A stretch of DNA of 64,000 nt from Methylophaga marina (GTDB taxonomy: Bacteria > Pseudomonadota > Gammaproteobacteria > Nitrosococcales > Methylophagaceae), in contig NZ_AP027741.1 of assembly GCF_030296755.1 (NCBI RefSeq), forward strand, positions 558,001-622,000, read 5' to 3'. Position numbers and translations under genes: made by a program. Under the pieces are notes generated by a model, which saw only the letters and a program-made list of their open reading frames with translations, was not told the DNA's origin and did not search any database. The stretch's first letter is position 1; each line of letters begins with the position of its first letter. Positions 16,958-25,136 of this stretch are shown here, piece by piece.

Positions 16958-18490
16958 ATGTTTAATCTGTTACTGAAACGCCCACAAAACATAAAGAATG
17001 ATGTGTTATCTGGACTGACTGTTGCCTTAGCGCTTGTGCCAGAAGCGGTGGCTTTTGCCTTTGTGGCTGGTGTTGAGCCTTTAGTCGGTTTATATGCCGC
17101 ATTTCTTGTCGGACTTATCACCGCGGCGATTGGTGGCCGGCCAGGTATGATTTCAGGTGCGACAGGCGCGTTAGCGGTTGTTATGGTGGCATTGGTGGCA
17201 CAACACGGTGTGGAATATTTATTTGCCACTGTCGTGTTAATGGGCATTCTGCAAATCCTGGCTGGGGTATTCCGGTTGGGTAAATTTATTCGTATTGTCC
17301 CACTTCCGGTTATGTTGGGGTTTGTAAATGGTCTGGCCATGGTCATCTTTCTGGCCCAACTCAAAGCCTTTAAAGTCACTGGTGAAAATGGTGAGGAACA
17401 ATGGCTATCAGGTGAGCCATTATGGTGGATGTTAGGTCTGGTCGCTTTAACCATGGCGATTAGCTATTTCTTGCCTAAGTTAACTAAAGCTTTCCCATCC
17501 TCTTTGGCCGCTATTATTGTCGTTACTCTAGTGGCAATTGGCCTGCATCTTGATATTCGTAATGTAGGTGATATTGCTTCTATTGCCGGCGGTCTTCCAG
17601 AGTTCAGTATTCCGATGGTTCCCTTCAATCTGGAAACATTACTGATTATCGCGCCCTACTCCTTTATCTTAGCGTTTATTGGTTTAACAGAGTCCTTACT
17701 AACCCTCACTCTCATTGATGAAATCACAGAAACAACAGGCCGCCCAAATAAAGAATGTATTGGTCAAGGTGTAGCTAACACCGTAACAGGCTTTTTTGGC
17801 GGCATGGGCGGTTGTGCCATGATTGGTCAAAGTATGATCAATATTAACTCGGGTGGACGCGGTAGATTATCTGGTATCTCGGCAGCCTTATTCTTACTTT
17901 GTTTTATTTTATTTGCATCACCACTGATTGAAATCATCCCTATTGCGGCTTTAACGGGCGTGATGTTTATGGTGGTACTGGGTACCTTCGAATGGGCGAG
18001 TTTTCGCTTACTGGGCCGTATTCCATTACCGGATGCCATTATCGGTATTTCCGTCGCCGTGATTACTGTCTTTACTGATCTGGCTATCGCCGTGATTACC
18101 GGTATCATCATGTCTGCGTTGGTTTTCGCTTGGCAACATGCCAAACATATCTATCTGAAAAGTTATAAAAATGAACAAGGCTCTATTGTTCATGAGTTAA
18201 ACGGACCGTTATTCTTTAGTTCGGTGCGTAACTTTAATGATTTATTTGATCCGAAAAATGATGATGCGGATGACGTCATTCTAGATTTCAAAAACTCGCG
18301 GGTTTATGACCATTCCGCTATTGAAGCTATTGATTCGTTGGCAGATCGTTATATCAAAGCTGGGAAAACACTGCATTTAAGGCATTTAAGTGAAGAATGT
18401 AAACAATTACTGAACAATGCAGCGGATCTGATTGAAGTCAATGTGATGGAAGATCCGCATTATCATATTGCTGATGACAAGCTGGCATAA
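16958..18490 (+). CDS. SulP-family anion transporter with STAS domain
   Basis: 510-aa inner-membrane transporter. Ten or more hydrophobic helices start with DVLSGLTVALALVPEAVAFAFVAGV, the SulP/SLC26 signature, and include GRPNKECIGQGVANTVTGFFGG and SININSGGRGRLSGI-like substrate-site segments. A cytoplasmic STAS domain fills about residues 400-505 (DDVILDFKNSRVYDHSAIEAID). Family members carry sulfate, bicarbonate or other anions with Na+ or H+. No carbonic anhydrase or cys genes are adjacent, so the substrate is open. Two micropeptide genes follow on the same strand. Confidence 0.88.
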   Translation: MFNLLLKRPQNIKNDVLSGLTVALALVPEAVAFAFVAGVEPLVGLYAAFLVGLITAAIGGRPGMISGATGALAVVMVALVAQHGVEYLFATVVLMGILQILAGVFRLGKFIRIVPLPVMLGFVNGLAMVIFLAQLKAFKVTGENGEEQWLSGEPLWWMLGLVALTMAISYFLPKLTKAFPSSLAAIIVVTLVAIGLHLDIRNVGDIASIAGGLPEFSIPMVPFNLETLLIIAPYSFILAFIGLTESLLTLTLIDEITETTGRPNKECIGQGVANTVTGFFGGMGGCAMIGQSMININSGGRGRLSGISAALFLLCFILFASPLIEIIPIAALTGVMFMVVLGTFEWASFRLLGRIPLPDAIIGISVAVITVFTDLAIAVITGIIMSALVFAWQHAKHIYLKSYKNEQGSIVHELNGPLFFSSVRNFNDLFDPKNDDADDVILDFKNSRVYDHSAIEAIDSLADRYIKAGKTLHLRHLSEECKQLLNNAADLIEVNVMEDPHYHIADDKLA

Positions 18491-18568
18491 AAGCCAAATA
18501 ACTGCTATCTTTAGCGCCATAATAATAAGTTTAAAATTGTATAACCTATTGAACTACGAGAAAAAAAC

Positions 18569-18675
18569 ATGTTAAAAAAATCGATAAATTGCTGATAGAA
18601 AAGTTTCCACATATTATTCTGGGCTTTACTGCATTTTGGCTGCTACTCATTGCTTACGGCCTTTATCACAACTAA
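18569..18675 (+). CDS. Micropeptide 1, single membrane helix, frame-interrupted
   Basis: With one extra A in the seven-A run 18574-18580 the ATG at 18569 reads a 35-aa peptide beginning MLKKIDKLLIEKF and ending LLLIAYGLYHN. As given, the zero frame stops after eight codons. The predicted peptide has a basic amphipathic start and one membrane helix. It resembles micropeptide 2 (KI-x-F-x-W-L-x-AYGL in both), which is the main reason to call it. The site reads A AAA AAA in frame, a -1 slippery sequence, but an undercalled homopolymer is simpler. I do not recognise the family. It follows sulP by 78 nt and ends just before a terminator. Confidence 0.5.
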
Positions 18676-18698
18676 GCCAATCAGCGTATTATTAAAAG

Positions 18699-18722
18699 GC
18701 CAGTCTTAGACTGGCTTTTTTT
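18699..18722 (+). terminator. Intrinsic terminator after micropeptide 1
   Basis: A 7-bp stem GCCAGTC / GACTGGC (18699-18705, 18709-18715) with a TTA loop is followed by seven T. It separates sulP-micropeptide 1 from micropeptide 2, which therefore needs its own promoter. Confidence 0.85.
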
Positions 18723-18762
18723 ATGCCTATAAATTAGCATCGATTCAGCAAGTGATTGATTT

Positions 18763-18776
18763 TTGATCTAGGTCAA
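18763..18776 (+). promoter_or_regulatory. FNR/Anr-type box before micropeptide 2
   Basis: TTGATCTAGGTCAA matches the consensus TTGAT-N4-ATCAA with one change. An AT-rich -10-like stretch (GATAAATAAT, 18795-18804) lies about 25 bp from its right edge, so the box would sit near -41 as in class II FNR-activated promoters. Confidence 0.6.
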
Positions 18777-18853
18777 TGCCCGATATCCACAGTAGATAAA
18801 TAATAACCTCACGCTGTTTAGACAGCAGACTATTTTCAGAGGGGAGAACTATT

Positions 18854-18958
18854 ATGGAAAAAATCGAACACTATATTCACGATAACTTTGCCGCATTAAT
18901 CTGCGTGATGTCTGTTGCATGGCTAGCACTTGTTGCTTACGGCCTAATCATGTCCTAA
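18854..18958 (+). CDS. Micropeptide 2, 34-aa single-helix membrane protein
   Basis: A very strong ribosome-binding site (GAGGGGAG) precedes an ATG opening MEKIEHYIHDNFAALICVMS and ending LALVAYGLIMS. Residues ~12-33 form one membrane helix; the first 11 are charged. It shares the pattern KIE/D...F...W-L-x-AYGL with micropeptide 1. Its own promoter carries an FNR/Anr-type box, implying induction at low oxygen. I do not recognise the family; small subunits or regulators of respiratory oxidases or of the neighbouring SulP protein are possible. Real translation is supported by the ribosome site and the paralogue, not by a known homologue. Confidence 0.65.
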   Translation: MEKIEHYIHDNFAALICVMSVAWLALVAYGLIMS

Positions 18959-18963
18959 TCCAG

Positions 18964-20073
18964 TTAAGGCATCAATAACTCAAAACTTGCCCGGGCAACA
19001 CACTGGCCGTTTAATAAACACTCAACCTCATGTGTGCCCGGGTAATATTGTCTTGTCGAAATCTTCTTCAAGCTATGTCGTTTTTCCAACTGAAGATATT
19101 GTCCTTCACTTAAATGAATATTTTTCCATTTAAATACTTTTTCTCTGCTTATTTTCCCTCCCGCACCAACAAAGCGAATTTTGTAATCTAATACAAGGTA
19201 TTGAATCTGTTTGCTCAGCATTCCCAATTCCAGCACGAGTGTTTCTCCAAGCTGTAATACTGACTGAGAAAGCCGAAGCTGTGCTTGTTCAATGTTAACC
19301 GAGTGACTAAAACCTAAAAGCGGATAGACATCTGTTATACCTTGTTTAACGAGACTTCTCATCGCATGGCGAATCACCCAACTCGTATTATCAGAAGCAT
19401 TTTTTTGCCATTGAGAACAGACATCAATAACCATTTGAGGATGATCTTTACTCATATCATTGATGTTATTAGCCACAGACCGTCTCACATATAGACTCGA
19501 ATCACTTTTTAACTTCTCAAGAAGCGGCCATATAAGAGCGGGATCATGACGTAGTTCAGCGAGTTGCGGTGCCCAGGGTAAACGCGGGCGAATGCCTTCA
19601 GAAGCTAATCTTCGTACATGTTCATCATCATGTTCAGCCCATAACAGCATTTGCTGATAGGTTTCATCAAAGTGAGCCTTCAGAAAAAAACGAATAGCAA
19701 ACTCAGCTGTAAATAATGAAGTGAGTTTTTCGAGTGCAGCAAAAGAAACGTTGCGATGCTCCAGACCATATAAAGCAACATAATCAATTAATGGCCAGGC
19801 TAGGTAATGTGCCCACCCAGAAAAATGTTCATCTCTAAGAGACTCAGCCGCCTCTAATAAGATATTTATTGCATCAACATAATCGTGAGGTAGATAAACA
19901 TGCAAACTCTTCGCAAGATAATCTGCACGCGCCTTGAGCTCCAGCTCATCTAGTTTGAGAGATGCAGTCTCAATAAAATCCGTTACAGCAAAATCAGGCC
20001 ACACTGAATGAATCAGAGAGCCGATTTCCTTCACTGCAGGAATATGAAGTTTATTTTTGAGTTGTTCAGCCAT
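18964..20073 (-). CDS. HEAT-repeat DNA alkylation repair protein, AlkC-like
   Basis: 369 aa. Residues ~40-260 are helical repeats, including WAEHDDEHVRRLASEGIRPRLPW and LYVRRSVANNINDMSKDHP, which match the AlkC/AlkD DNA glycosylase superfamily. The last ~100 residues are beta-rich (LVLDYKIRFVGAGGK, GTHEVECLLNG) and fit the Ig-like extension found in AlkC. AlkC removes 3-methyladenine-type alkylated bases from DNA without base flipping. No ada or alkB gene is near. It starts just past the terminator of the PEP-CTERM gene, so it has its own transcription or relies on readthrough. Confidence 0.82.
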   Translation of the reverse strand: MAEQLKNKLHIPAVKEIGSLIHSVWPDFAVTDFIETASLKLDELELKARADYLAKSLHVYLPHDYVDAINILLEAAESLRDEHFSGWAHYLAWPLIDYVALYGLEHRNVSFAALEKLTSLFTAEFAIRFFLKAHFDETYQQMLLWAEHDDEHVRRLASEGIRPRLPWAPQLAELRHDPALIWPLLEKLKSDSSLYVRRSVANNINDMSKDHPQMVIDVCSQWQKNASDNTSWVIRHAMRSLVKQGITDVYPLLGFSHSVNIEQAQLRLSQSVLQLGETLVLELGMLSKQIQYLVLDYKIRFVGAGGKISREKVFKWKNIHLSEGQYLQLEKRHSLKKISTRQYYPGTHEVECLLNGQCVARASFELLMP

Positions 20074-20076
20074 AAA

Positions 20077-20103
20077 AAAAGCCGCGATGGAATCGCGGCT
20101 TTT
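20077..20103 (-). terminator. Terminator of the PEP-CTERM gene
   Basis: GCCGCGAT / ATCGCGGC (20081-20088, 20092-20099) with a 3-nt loop and flanking A/T tracts; on the minus strand the hairpin is followed by seven U. Confidence 0.88.
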
Positions 20104-20126
20104 ATCATACGGTATTCTGTCTTAGC

Positions 20127-20708
20127 TTAGGCAGTTTTTTTACGTCTGCGCATTGCTGTCATACCCATCAAACCAGAACCTAGTAACCATACAGCAGCAG
20201 GAACAGGTACTTCGCTAACAGGTGGGCAATATTCGCCATTCACTGTTAACTCAGCCCAGAAAACGTCTTCGCTCCATTTTGAAAACCAAGCCTTGAATGA
20301 GATGCCAGCAAGGATTTCGTCAAATAAGTCTGAGCTTAGGCTGAACATTTCAACACCGCCATCCAGAGAACCTAAGTAGCTCAAACCAGTACCATACCAG
20401 TTATCAGTATAAGCATATAAATCATCCCACCAACCATTTGCATTTGTCGAAATTTTTAGTGTGGCAGATGTAATGTCTAAATCTGCAGGGTCAGTGATAG
20501 CATCGAAATCCATATAACCAAACTCATAATAGTTCGATACTGAGGCAGTAAATGTTTCTGAGTATGTTTCAGGGTTATCACATAAAGATGAATCGTCCCC
20601 ACAACCACCATGATGGTGGTGGTGACCATGGAAAAATGTTGCTGAAGCAACACTTGAAAAACCTAGCAACATAGCAGCTACTAAAATAGCCGATTTGTAA
20701 AATTTCAT
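20127..20708 (-). CDS. PEP-CTERM sorted secreted protein
   Basis: 193-aa exported protein. Residues 1-23 are a signal peptide ending VASA. A histidine cluster (HGHHHHHGG) follows. The middle is a beta-rich region without a family I recognise, with YMDFDAITDPADLDI resembling DUF-type choice-of-anchor proteins. The C-terminus is a full PEP-CTERM signal: VPVPAAVWLLGSGL, a short helix and the RRRKK tail. Such proteins are cleaved by exosortase and usually associated with exopolysaccharide or floc formation. No exosortase or polysaccharide genes are in the window. The leader upstream resembles a cyclic-di-GMP riboswitch. Confidence 0.88.
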   Translation of the reverse strand: MKFYKSAILVAAMLLGFSSVASATFFHGHHHHHGGCGDDSSLCDNPETYSETFTASVSNYYEFGYMDFDAITDPADLDITSATLKISTNANGWWDDLYAYTDNWYGTGLSYLGSLDGGVEMFSLSSDLFDEILAGISFKAWFSKWSEDVFWAELTVNGEYCPPVSEVPVPAAVWLLGSGLMGMTAMRRRKKTA

Positions 20709-20727
20709 AGAATTATCCTTGTTTACT

Positions 20728-20797
20728 ATGCAGCCCGGCCATCTTTAAAAAAAGACCCGTGGCTTTCCGTCACATGGCTCACACCAAGGTTGGCTTA
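20728..20797 (-). promoter_or_regulatory. Candidate cyclic-di-GMP-I (GEMM) riboswitch in the PEP-CTERM leader
   Basis: Read on the minus strand, the leader contains the GEMM elements in order. AGCCAACC at the 5' side (20788-20796) is followed by a hairpin UGGU-GUGA-GCCA with a GNRA loop. Then comes GUGACGGAAAGCCACGGG (consensus GACGCAAAGCC, one change), a second stem GUCUUU / AAAGAU, and GGCCGGGCUGC, the tetraloop-receptor-like 3' part (20730-20740). The 5' AGCC can pair with the 3' GGCU to close the aptamer. The G that contacts the ligand in the 5' part appears to be kept. It lies about 20 nt before the ribosome site, so control of translation is plausible. Confidence 0.68.
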
Positions 20798-20855
20798 TCT
20801 GTTTATTATGCAATCACTATCTGCAAGATAGATATTAGTGAGTTGTAATGTGCCA

Positions 20856-20874
20856 AACAATTGTACTTTGGTAC
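20856..20874. repeat. 19-bp direct repeat, copy 1
   Basis: AACAATTGTACTTTGGTAC, identical to 20998-21016. Each copy holds a palindrome ACAATTGT overlapping GTAC-N4-GTAC, so it looks like a protein binding site. This copy lies by the probable -35 region of the PEP-CTERM promoter (a TTGTTT, 17 nt, TAATAT arrangement on the minus strand). I see nothing else but short inverted repeats in 20875-20997. Confidence 0.7.
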
Positions 20875-20997
20875 TAAAAAGTAAAATAAATCAGCTTATT
20901 ACGACTCTACTTGTCCGATAACTTCACTGTTAACGGATAAATAAGTCCGACTCAACTTATTCCGGACGATTGCATAATATGAGGATATCTATGTCGG

Positions 20998-21016
20998 AAC
21001 AATTGTACTTTGGTAC
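20998..21016. repeat. 19-bp direct repeat, copy 2
   Basis: Exact second copy of the element at 20856-20874, 142 bp away and 15 bp beyond the rlmD stop codon. Confidence 0.7.
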
Positions 21017-21031
21017 AGTTTTTAATCTTTT

Positions 21032-22366
21032 TTAACGTTTTTTTACAAATACAGCAATAGACTCGACATGGGTGGTATGTGGGAACATATCCATAATGCC
21101 TGCCGATTCCATAATGTAGCCATGCTGGTTCACCAGTTCGCCAGCATCACGTGCTAGCGTTGCAGGATTACATGAGACATATACCAATCGCTCAGCACCT
21201 AACGCAGCTAATTGATGCAACACTTCAAATGCCCCACTTCTGGGAGGATCCAGTAAAATCTTATTAAACCCTTTTTGTGCCCAAGGATAATCTTTCAATT
21301 CTGTTTGGGTGAGATCCGCTTGCTCAAACTCGGCATTAGATAAGGCATTAAGTGCGGCATTATTTTTTGCGTGTTGTACCAGTGCAGCATCACCTTCAAC
21401 GCCAACGACCTCTGTCACCCGTTTAGCTAAAGGCAAAGTAAAGTTGCCGAGCCCGCAGAACAAATCAAGAATACGATCTCCATCCTGAACATCCAGCAGC
21501 GTCATGGCCCTTTGAATCATTTTTTCGTTAATACCCGCATTCACCTGCGTAAAGTCACTCGGGTCAAACTGTAAGTTCAACCCCGGCTCTGGTGCGTAAC
21601 TAAGCTGAGCAGACTCAGGCCATAATAAAGACACGGTATCCGGCCCACCTGGTTGCTGATAAATCCATAAATTATTGTTTTGTCCAAAGCTAATCAATGC
21701 ATTTTTATCAGTCTCGGATAATTCATCCAGATTACGAAACACCAATGCGACATGTTCATCATCCATTGCCACTTCAATCTGAGCGATGCGGTTATAGGCT
21801 TCCAATCCACCAATTAATGAAGCTAAATCCGTTAAACGATGACCCACACGTGGATCTAACACTTCACATTGTTCAAGCATGGCAATGTACGGCGATGACT
21901 TTTCCCTAAAGCCCACTAAAACTTGTTCTTTTTTAGCGACGTATTTAACGCCGAGGCGTGCTTTACGACGATATCCCCATAATGGACCGGTTAAAGGTTC
22001 CAACCACTGTTCAGGGCTTAAGTTACCAAAATGAGTAAAGTGTTCAGCCAATGTGGCCTGTTTATGAGCCAACTGTGCTTCAGGTGACATATGCATCAAA
22101 CTACAGCCGCCACAAATACTAAAATGCTGACATTTTGCCTCTACCCGATCATCAGCAGCAGACAAGACTTCTACCGTGCGCGCTTCATCATATTTTTTAT
22201 GAACCCGACTATATTGAAAGTTCACTTTTTCTCCGGCTAATGCGCCATCTACAAAAACAGTTTTGCCTTCGATGCGAGCAATTCCCCTGCCATCATGTGA
22301 TAATGACTCAATCTCTGCTGTCACAAGCTCTTGCGGTATTCTTTGTCTGCGGCTACGTCTTGCCAT
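21032..22366 (-). CDS. rlmD: 23S rRNA (uracil(1939)-C5)-methyltransferase
   Basis: 444-aa SAM-dependent enzyme that methylates 23S rRNA U1939. An N-terminal TRAM domain (residues ~8-70, IESLSHDGRGIARIEGKTVFV) is followed by the [4Fe-4S] cysteines CQHFSICGGCSLMH and a further Cys downstream (LEQCEVLDPR). The SAM site is LDLFCGLGNFTLPLA, with DPPRSGAFE and the catalytic Cys in YVSCNPATLARD. Length matches the family (433 aa in E. coli). It is downstream of the ydbL terminator, so probably has its own promoter; no terminator is obvious after it. Confidence 0.95.
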   Translation of the reverse strand: MARRSRRQRIPQELVTAEIESLSHDGRGIARIEGKTVFVDGALAGEKVNFQYSRVHKKYDEARTVEVLSAADDRVEAKCQHFSICGGCSLMHMSPEAQLAHKQATLAEHFTHFGNLSPEQWLEPLTGPLWGYRRKARLGVKYVAKKEQVLVGFREKSSPYIAMLEQCEVLDPRVGHRLTDLASLIGGLEAYNRIAQIEVAMDDEHVALVFRNLDELSETDKNALISFGQNNNLWIYQQPGGPDTVSLLWPESAQLSYAPEPGLNLQFDPSDFTQVNAGINEKMIQRAMTLLDVQDGDRILDLFCGLGNFTLPLAKRVTEVVGVEGDAALVQHAKNNAALNALSNAEFEQADLTQTELKDYPWAQKGFNKILLDPPRSGAFEVLHQLAALGAERLVYVSCNPATLARDAGELVNQHGYIMESAGIMDMFPHTTHVESIAVFVKKR

Positions 22367-22381
22367 TGTTATCTCTTATCT

Positions 22382-22422
22382 CTGAAAAATAAAAATCCAG
22401 TGGTGTTTTCACACCACTGGAT
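22382..22422 (-). terminator. Terminator of the lepA-ydbL gene run
   Basis: A 12-bp perfect stem (22395-22406 with 22411-22422, ATCCAGTGGTGT) and a 4-nt loop, followed on the minus strand by a U-rich tract. Confidence 0.85.
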
Positions 22423-22449
22423 ATCGTTATTATAATCAATCTGATGTAA

Positions 22450-23058
22450 TTATTTTTGTTTCCAGCTGCCGCCTTGTTGATACCACCAGCCATTAGCAGC
22501 ATTACTAATCCAACGTTGTGCAAATGTTTGCTGGATATCATTCTGCCATTCTGGATGACCATTGGCTCTGGCGATTTCAGCATATAACGCTTTACGATCA
22601 TTATTTTCAGCGGCAATCAAGCTGTTTAACTGATTACGGTCTTTTAACGGTACCGACTTAGCATCACGCAATGTAATAAAACCATCATCAGTTAAACCTA
22701 TTGCGCCACTATTATAGAAAAGCTTCAGGCTTTCATGGCGTGATTTCATATTCGACTGTAATGCATTGATAGCGGGTGAATTGATATTAATATCCGCGCC
22801 CGCCGCTTCAGCTTTCGGTACCATCCAGTTCAATATCGACATTGCCAGTGGCAACTTGGCATCTGATACTGAAGACTGCTTATCCTGATCATCAGATTTA
22901 ATCGTATCAGCGGGGTTTGTATCTGGTCCCCATACATCTTCAATAATTCTATCTGCCGCTTTTTCAGCTGCCGCTGCTGGGAAGTAGATATTTATAGTCA
23001 CGCACGAGACCAACATTAATCCCGACACCGTCCCCGTTAACCATTTCATGATTTGCAT
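22450..23058 (-). CDS. ydbL: YdbL-like DUF1318 lipoprotein
   Basis: 202 aa with an N-terminal hydrophobic segment ending LMLVSC, a likely lipobox, so an envelope lipoprotein. The block VTINIYFPAAAAEKAADRIIEDVWG directly after it is the start of the DUF1318/YnbE-YdbL group; AGADININSPAINALQ and IALRSRHESLKL-like helical segments follow. AGGAG lies five bases before the first ATG. It follows ydbH by 9 nt. In E. coli ydbH-ynbE-ydbL assemble an intermembrane phospholipid transport bridge; here the lipoprotein-type start and the YdbL-type body seem to be in one polypeptide, with no separate ynbE. The tail NGWWYQQGGSWKQK is not something I recognise. Confidence 0.75.
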   Translation of the reverse strand: MQIMKWLTGTVSGLMLVSCVTINIYFPAAAAEKAADRIIEDVWGPDTNPADTIKSDDQDKQSSVSDAKLPLAMSILNWMVPKAEAAGADININSPAINALQSNMKSRHESLKLFYNSGAIGLTDDGFITLRDAKSVPLKDRNQLNSLIAAENNDRKALYAEIARANGHPEWQNDIQQTFAQRWISNAANGWWYQQGGSWKQK

Positions 23059-23067
23059 AACCTCTCC

Positions 23068-25134
23068 TTACTCAATTATCGGTCCAGAACTATTTTGTAC
23101 CGCTTTGATACGCTCTAATAAATCTGCCCAGTCCACTCTTCGTGTATAACCAATCACATCAATCCATGGTGGTAAACCGCCACCACCTTTCACAATATAG
23201 TACCCCTGATCAGCATCTTCGATGCCAGCCATTTCACAGACATCATTTCGTAAATAACAAGACAGTCCTAAACGTTTGTAAGAAAAGTCATCAAAAAAAC
23301 GTAAAAAACTTCTGGATATCATGCCTGTTGCACCACCGCCAACCTGCGTTAAATTATCTACGGCACGCTGACTGATAACACGTTTTCCCGGATTATCTTC
23401 AGACGTTTCTAATGTGGCATCAAACTGGACCGGTTTCCAATCAGACAATCGTAAGTTATGAACAGCTCCGGACACACGACCTGTAATTTTTCCCACATCA
23501 AACGTTTTGGTTAACAGTGCTAAATCTAACTCTGTGATATCAATATTGGCATACAGTTGTGGTAATACGCCAAGAGGATCCGTCAAACGCAAGTCGCGAA
23601 TGACTGTCGTACCATCGAAGACTTTAACTTGTAATGCCCCATCGATAGTTAATTGCTGAGATTGGTATCGCACATGAGGAATAACGCCCGATAACTTACC
23701 ATGCATTGTCGGCCAGTCCAGTGCCTGCGTTAAACTCTCCATGGATATCGGTAACAACAAGCCGTCAAATGACCAGGTTATCTGTTTATCTTCTTGTTGC
23801 TGCAAACTCAGCTGATTTATTTGTAGCTCTCCATCCAATACGGGAATCGTCGTTTCTTCTACTAACTTAAAGCCATTTTTCACAGTTTGCGTATGCAGAC
23901 TGCCGGCACCAATATCGACAGCATACAGTTTGGCTTGCTGCCAGGATAAATAACCATTTAAAGGCTTATCACTATTGGTCCAAACCAGTTCACCATTCAG
24001 CTTATCCGCCTTGTAACGCTGCTCACTATCCACCACACTGACGTTATTCAACGTGGCACTCAGCTGATGCTGCTTGTCAGACCAACTTATTGAGGATGAA
24101 ACCTGACCTGACAATTGTAAATCAGCTGCGGCAGTGCCCACCATAAAAGGCTTTAGCCATGTGGAATAAAACGGTGATAGCGTTTTTACAGTCACATTCG
24201 CTTCAACCTTAGTCGGCATATTATCTGTTATTTCAGCAGTGGCCTCTAAAGTAAATTGTTCTGGTTGCGTTAACTTGATATCCGCTAAGGTCCAGTGATT
24301 TAAGCCTGATTCATACTTGCCTTCAATGCTTAACTCAATGGCAGAAGTAGATAAATCGACAAAGACAGGATCACTATAAACCTGGCCTGCAGTGAATGAA
24401 GATGCAGCAACAATATCCCAGGTATTGTCCGTATTATTTAAGGCGACATCTCCTTGCATTGTCACATTTTCCGCCACCTGACTTGCCGTCGTATTACTAA
24501 AACCCAAATCAGTGAATTGCCACTTTGCGGTGGCTGACGATACTCCCAGCAAGTTTCCATCAAAACGTGCTTGAACAGATATCTGACCTTGAGGCTGCCA
24601 GTTGTTGACCACATCAATGTATTGTTTATCCAAAAATTGAGGTAGCCATTTCTGTAGTGCTGATAAGGGAATATTCTGAGCATCAATATTCACGTCCCAA
24701 CGCTGTTCATCAAGACTAATATCAAGGCTTACCGTACCACCATCCAGTCTCAGATTTTTTAGCTGGATATGATATTGTTCACCTTCGGTACTGACATCGA
24801 GACTAAATTGGATTTGTTGCTGCCCCAGCTCAGGATGAGAAAACTGTAAACTACCTGACTGACAATGAAAGGCATCCGTTAACCAAGCTGCTTTTGTACA
24901 CTCAAATGTCACATTGCGTAATTGATTCAGTGGTTCAGCTAAGGTGATTTGAGCAGCGGTCCCTGATAGCTTCAGACCATCAGAAGTAAGTTGGACATAG
25001 GTCTTCAGCTCTTTCGCATCAAATTTTTCTGCCCAGCTATGTTCACTACTAATTTGAATCGTATTAATAGCGAATACCGGGAATGACCATAAACATAGCC
25101 ATAAGAAAACTGACTTTGGCGTCAGATAGCTCAT
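23068..25134 (-). CDS. ydbH: YdbH-like AsmA-family intermembrane lipid transport protein
   Basis: 688-aa mostly beta-strand protein with an N-terminal hydrophobic segment (SVFLWLCLWSFPVFA). The C-terminal conserved part, VISQRAVDNLTQVGGGATGMISRSF and LGLSCYLRNDVCEM, is typical of YdbH. It is shorter than E. coli YdbH (879 aa). AsmA-like proteins YhdP, TamB and YdbH form hydrophobic grooves that carry phospholipids to the outer membrane. Placement 2 nt after cysM and just before the YdbL-like gene supports the assignment. Confidence 0.78.
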   Translation of the reverse strand: MSYLTPKSVFLWLCLWSFPVFAINTIQISSEHSWAEKFDAKELKTYVQLTSDGLKLSGTAAQITLAEPLNQLRNVTFECTKAAWLTDAFHCQSGSLQFSHPELGQQQIQFSLDVSTEGEQYHIQLKNLRLDGGTVSLDISLDEQRWDVNIDAQNIPLSALQKWLPQFLDKQYIDVVNNWQPQGQISVQARFDGNLLGVSSATAKWQFTDLGFSNTTASQVAENVTMQGDVALNNTDNTWDIVAASSFTAGQVYSDPVFVDLSTSAIELSIEGKYESGLNHWTLADIKLTQPEQFTLEATAEITDNMPTKVEANVTVKTLSPFYSTWLKPFMVGTAAADLQLSGQVSSSISWSDKQHQLSATLNNVSVVDSEQRYKADKLNGELVWTNSDKPLNGYLSWQQAKLYAVDIGAGSLHTQTVKNGFKLVEETTIPVLDGELQINQLSLQQQEDKQITWSFDGLLLPISMESLTQALDWPTMHGKLSGVIPHVRYQSQQLTIDGALQVKVFDGTTVIRDLRLTDPLGVLPQLYANIDITELDLALLTKTFDVGKITGRVSGAVHNLRLSDWKPVQFDATLETSEDNPGKRVISQRAVDNLTQVGGGATGMISRSFLRFFDDFSYKRLGLSCYLRNDVCEMAGIEDADQGYYIVKGGGGLPPWIDVIGYTRRVDWADLLERIKAVQNSSGPIIE

Positions 25135-25136
25135 TA

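Noticed and set aside
20845-20865. Sigma-54 promoter (TGGCAC) before the PEP-CTERM gene
   Set aside because: TGGCACA is present on the minus strand, but no GC occurs 12 bp from the GG.
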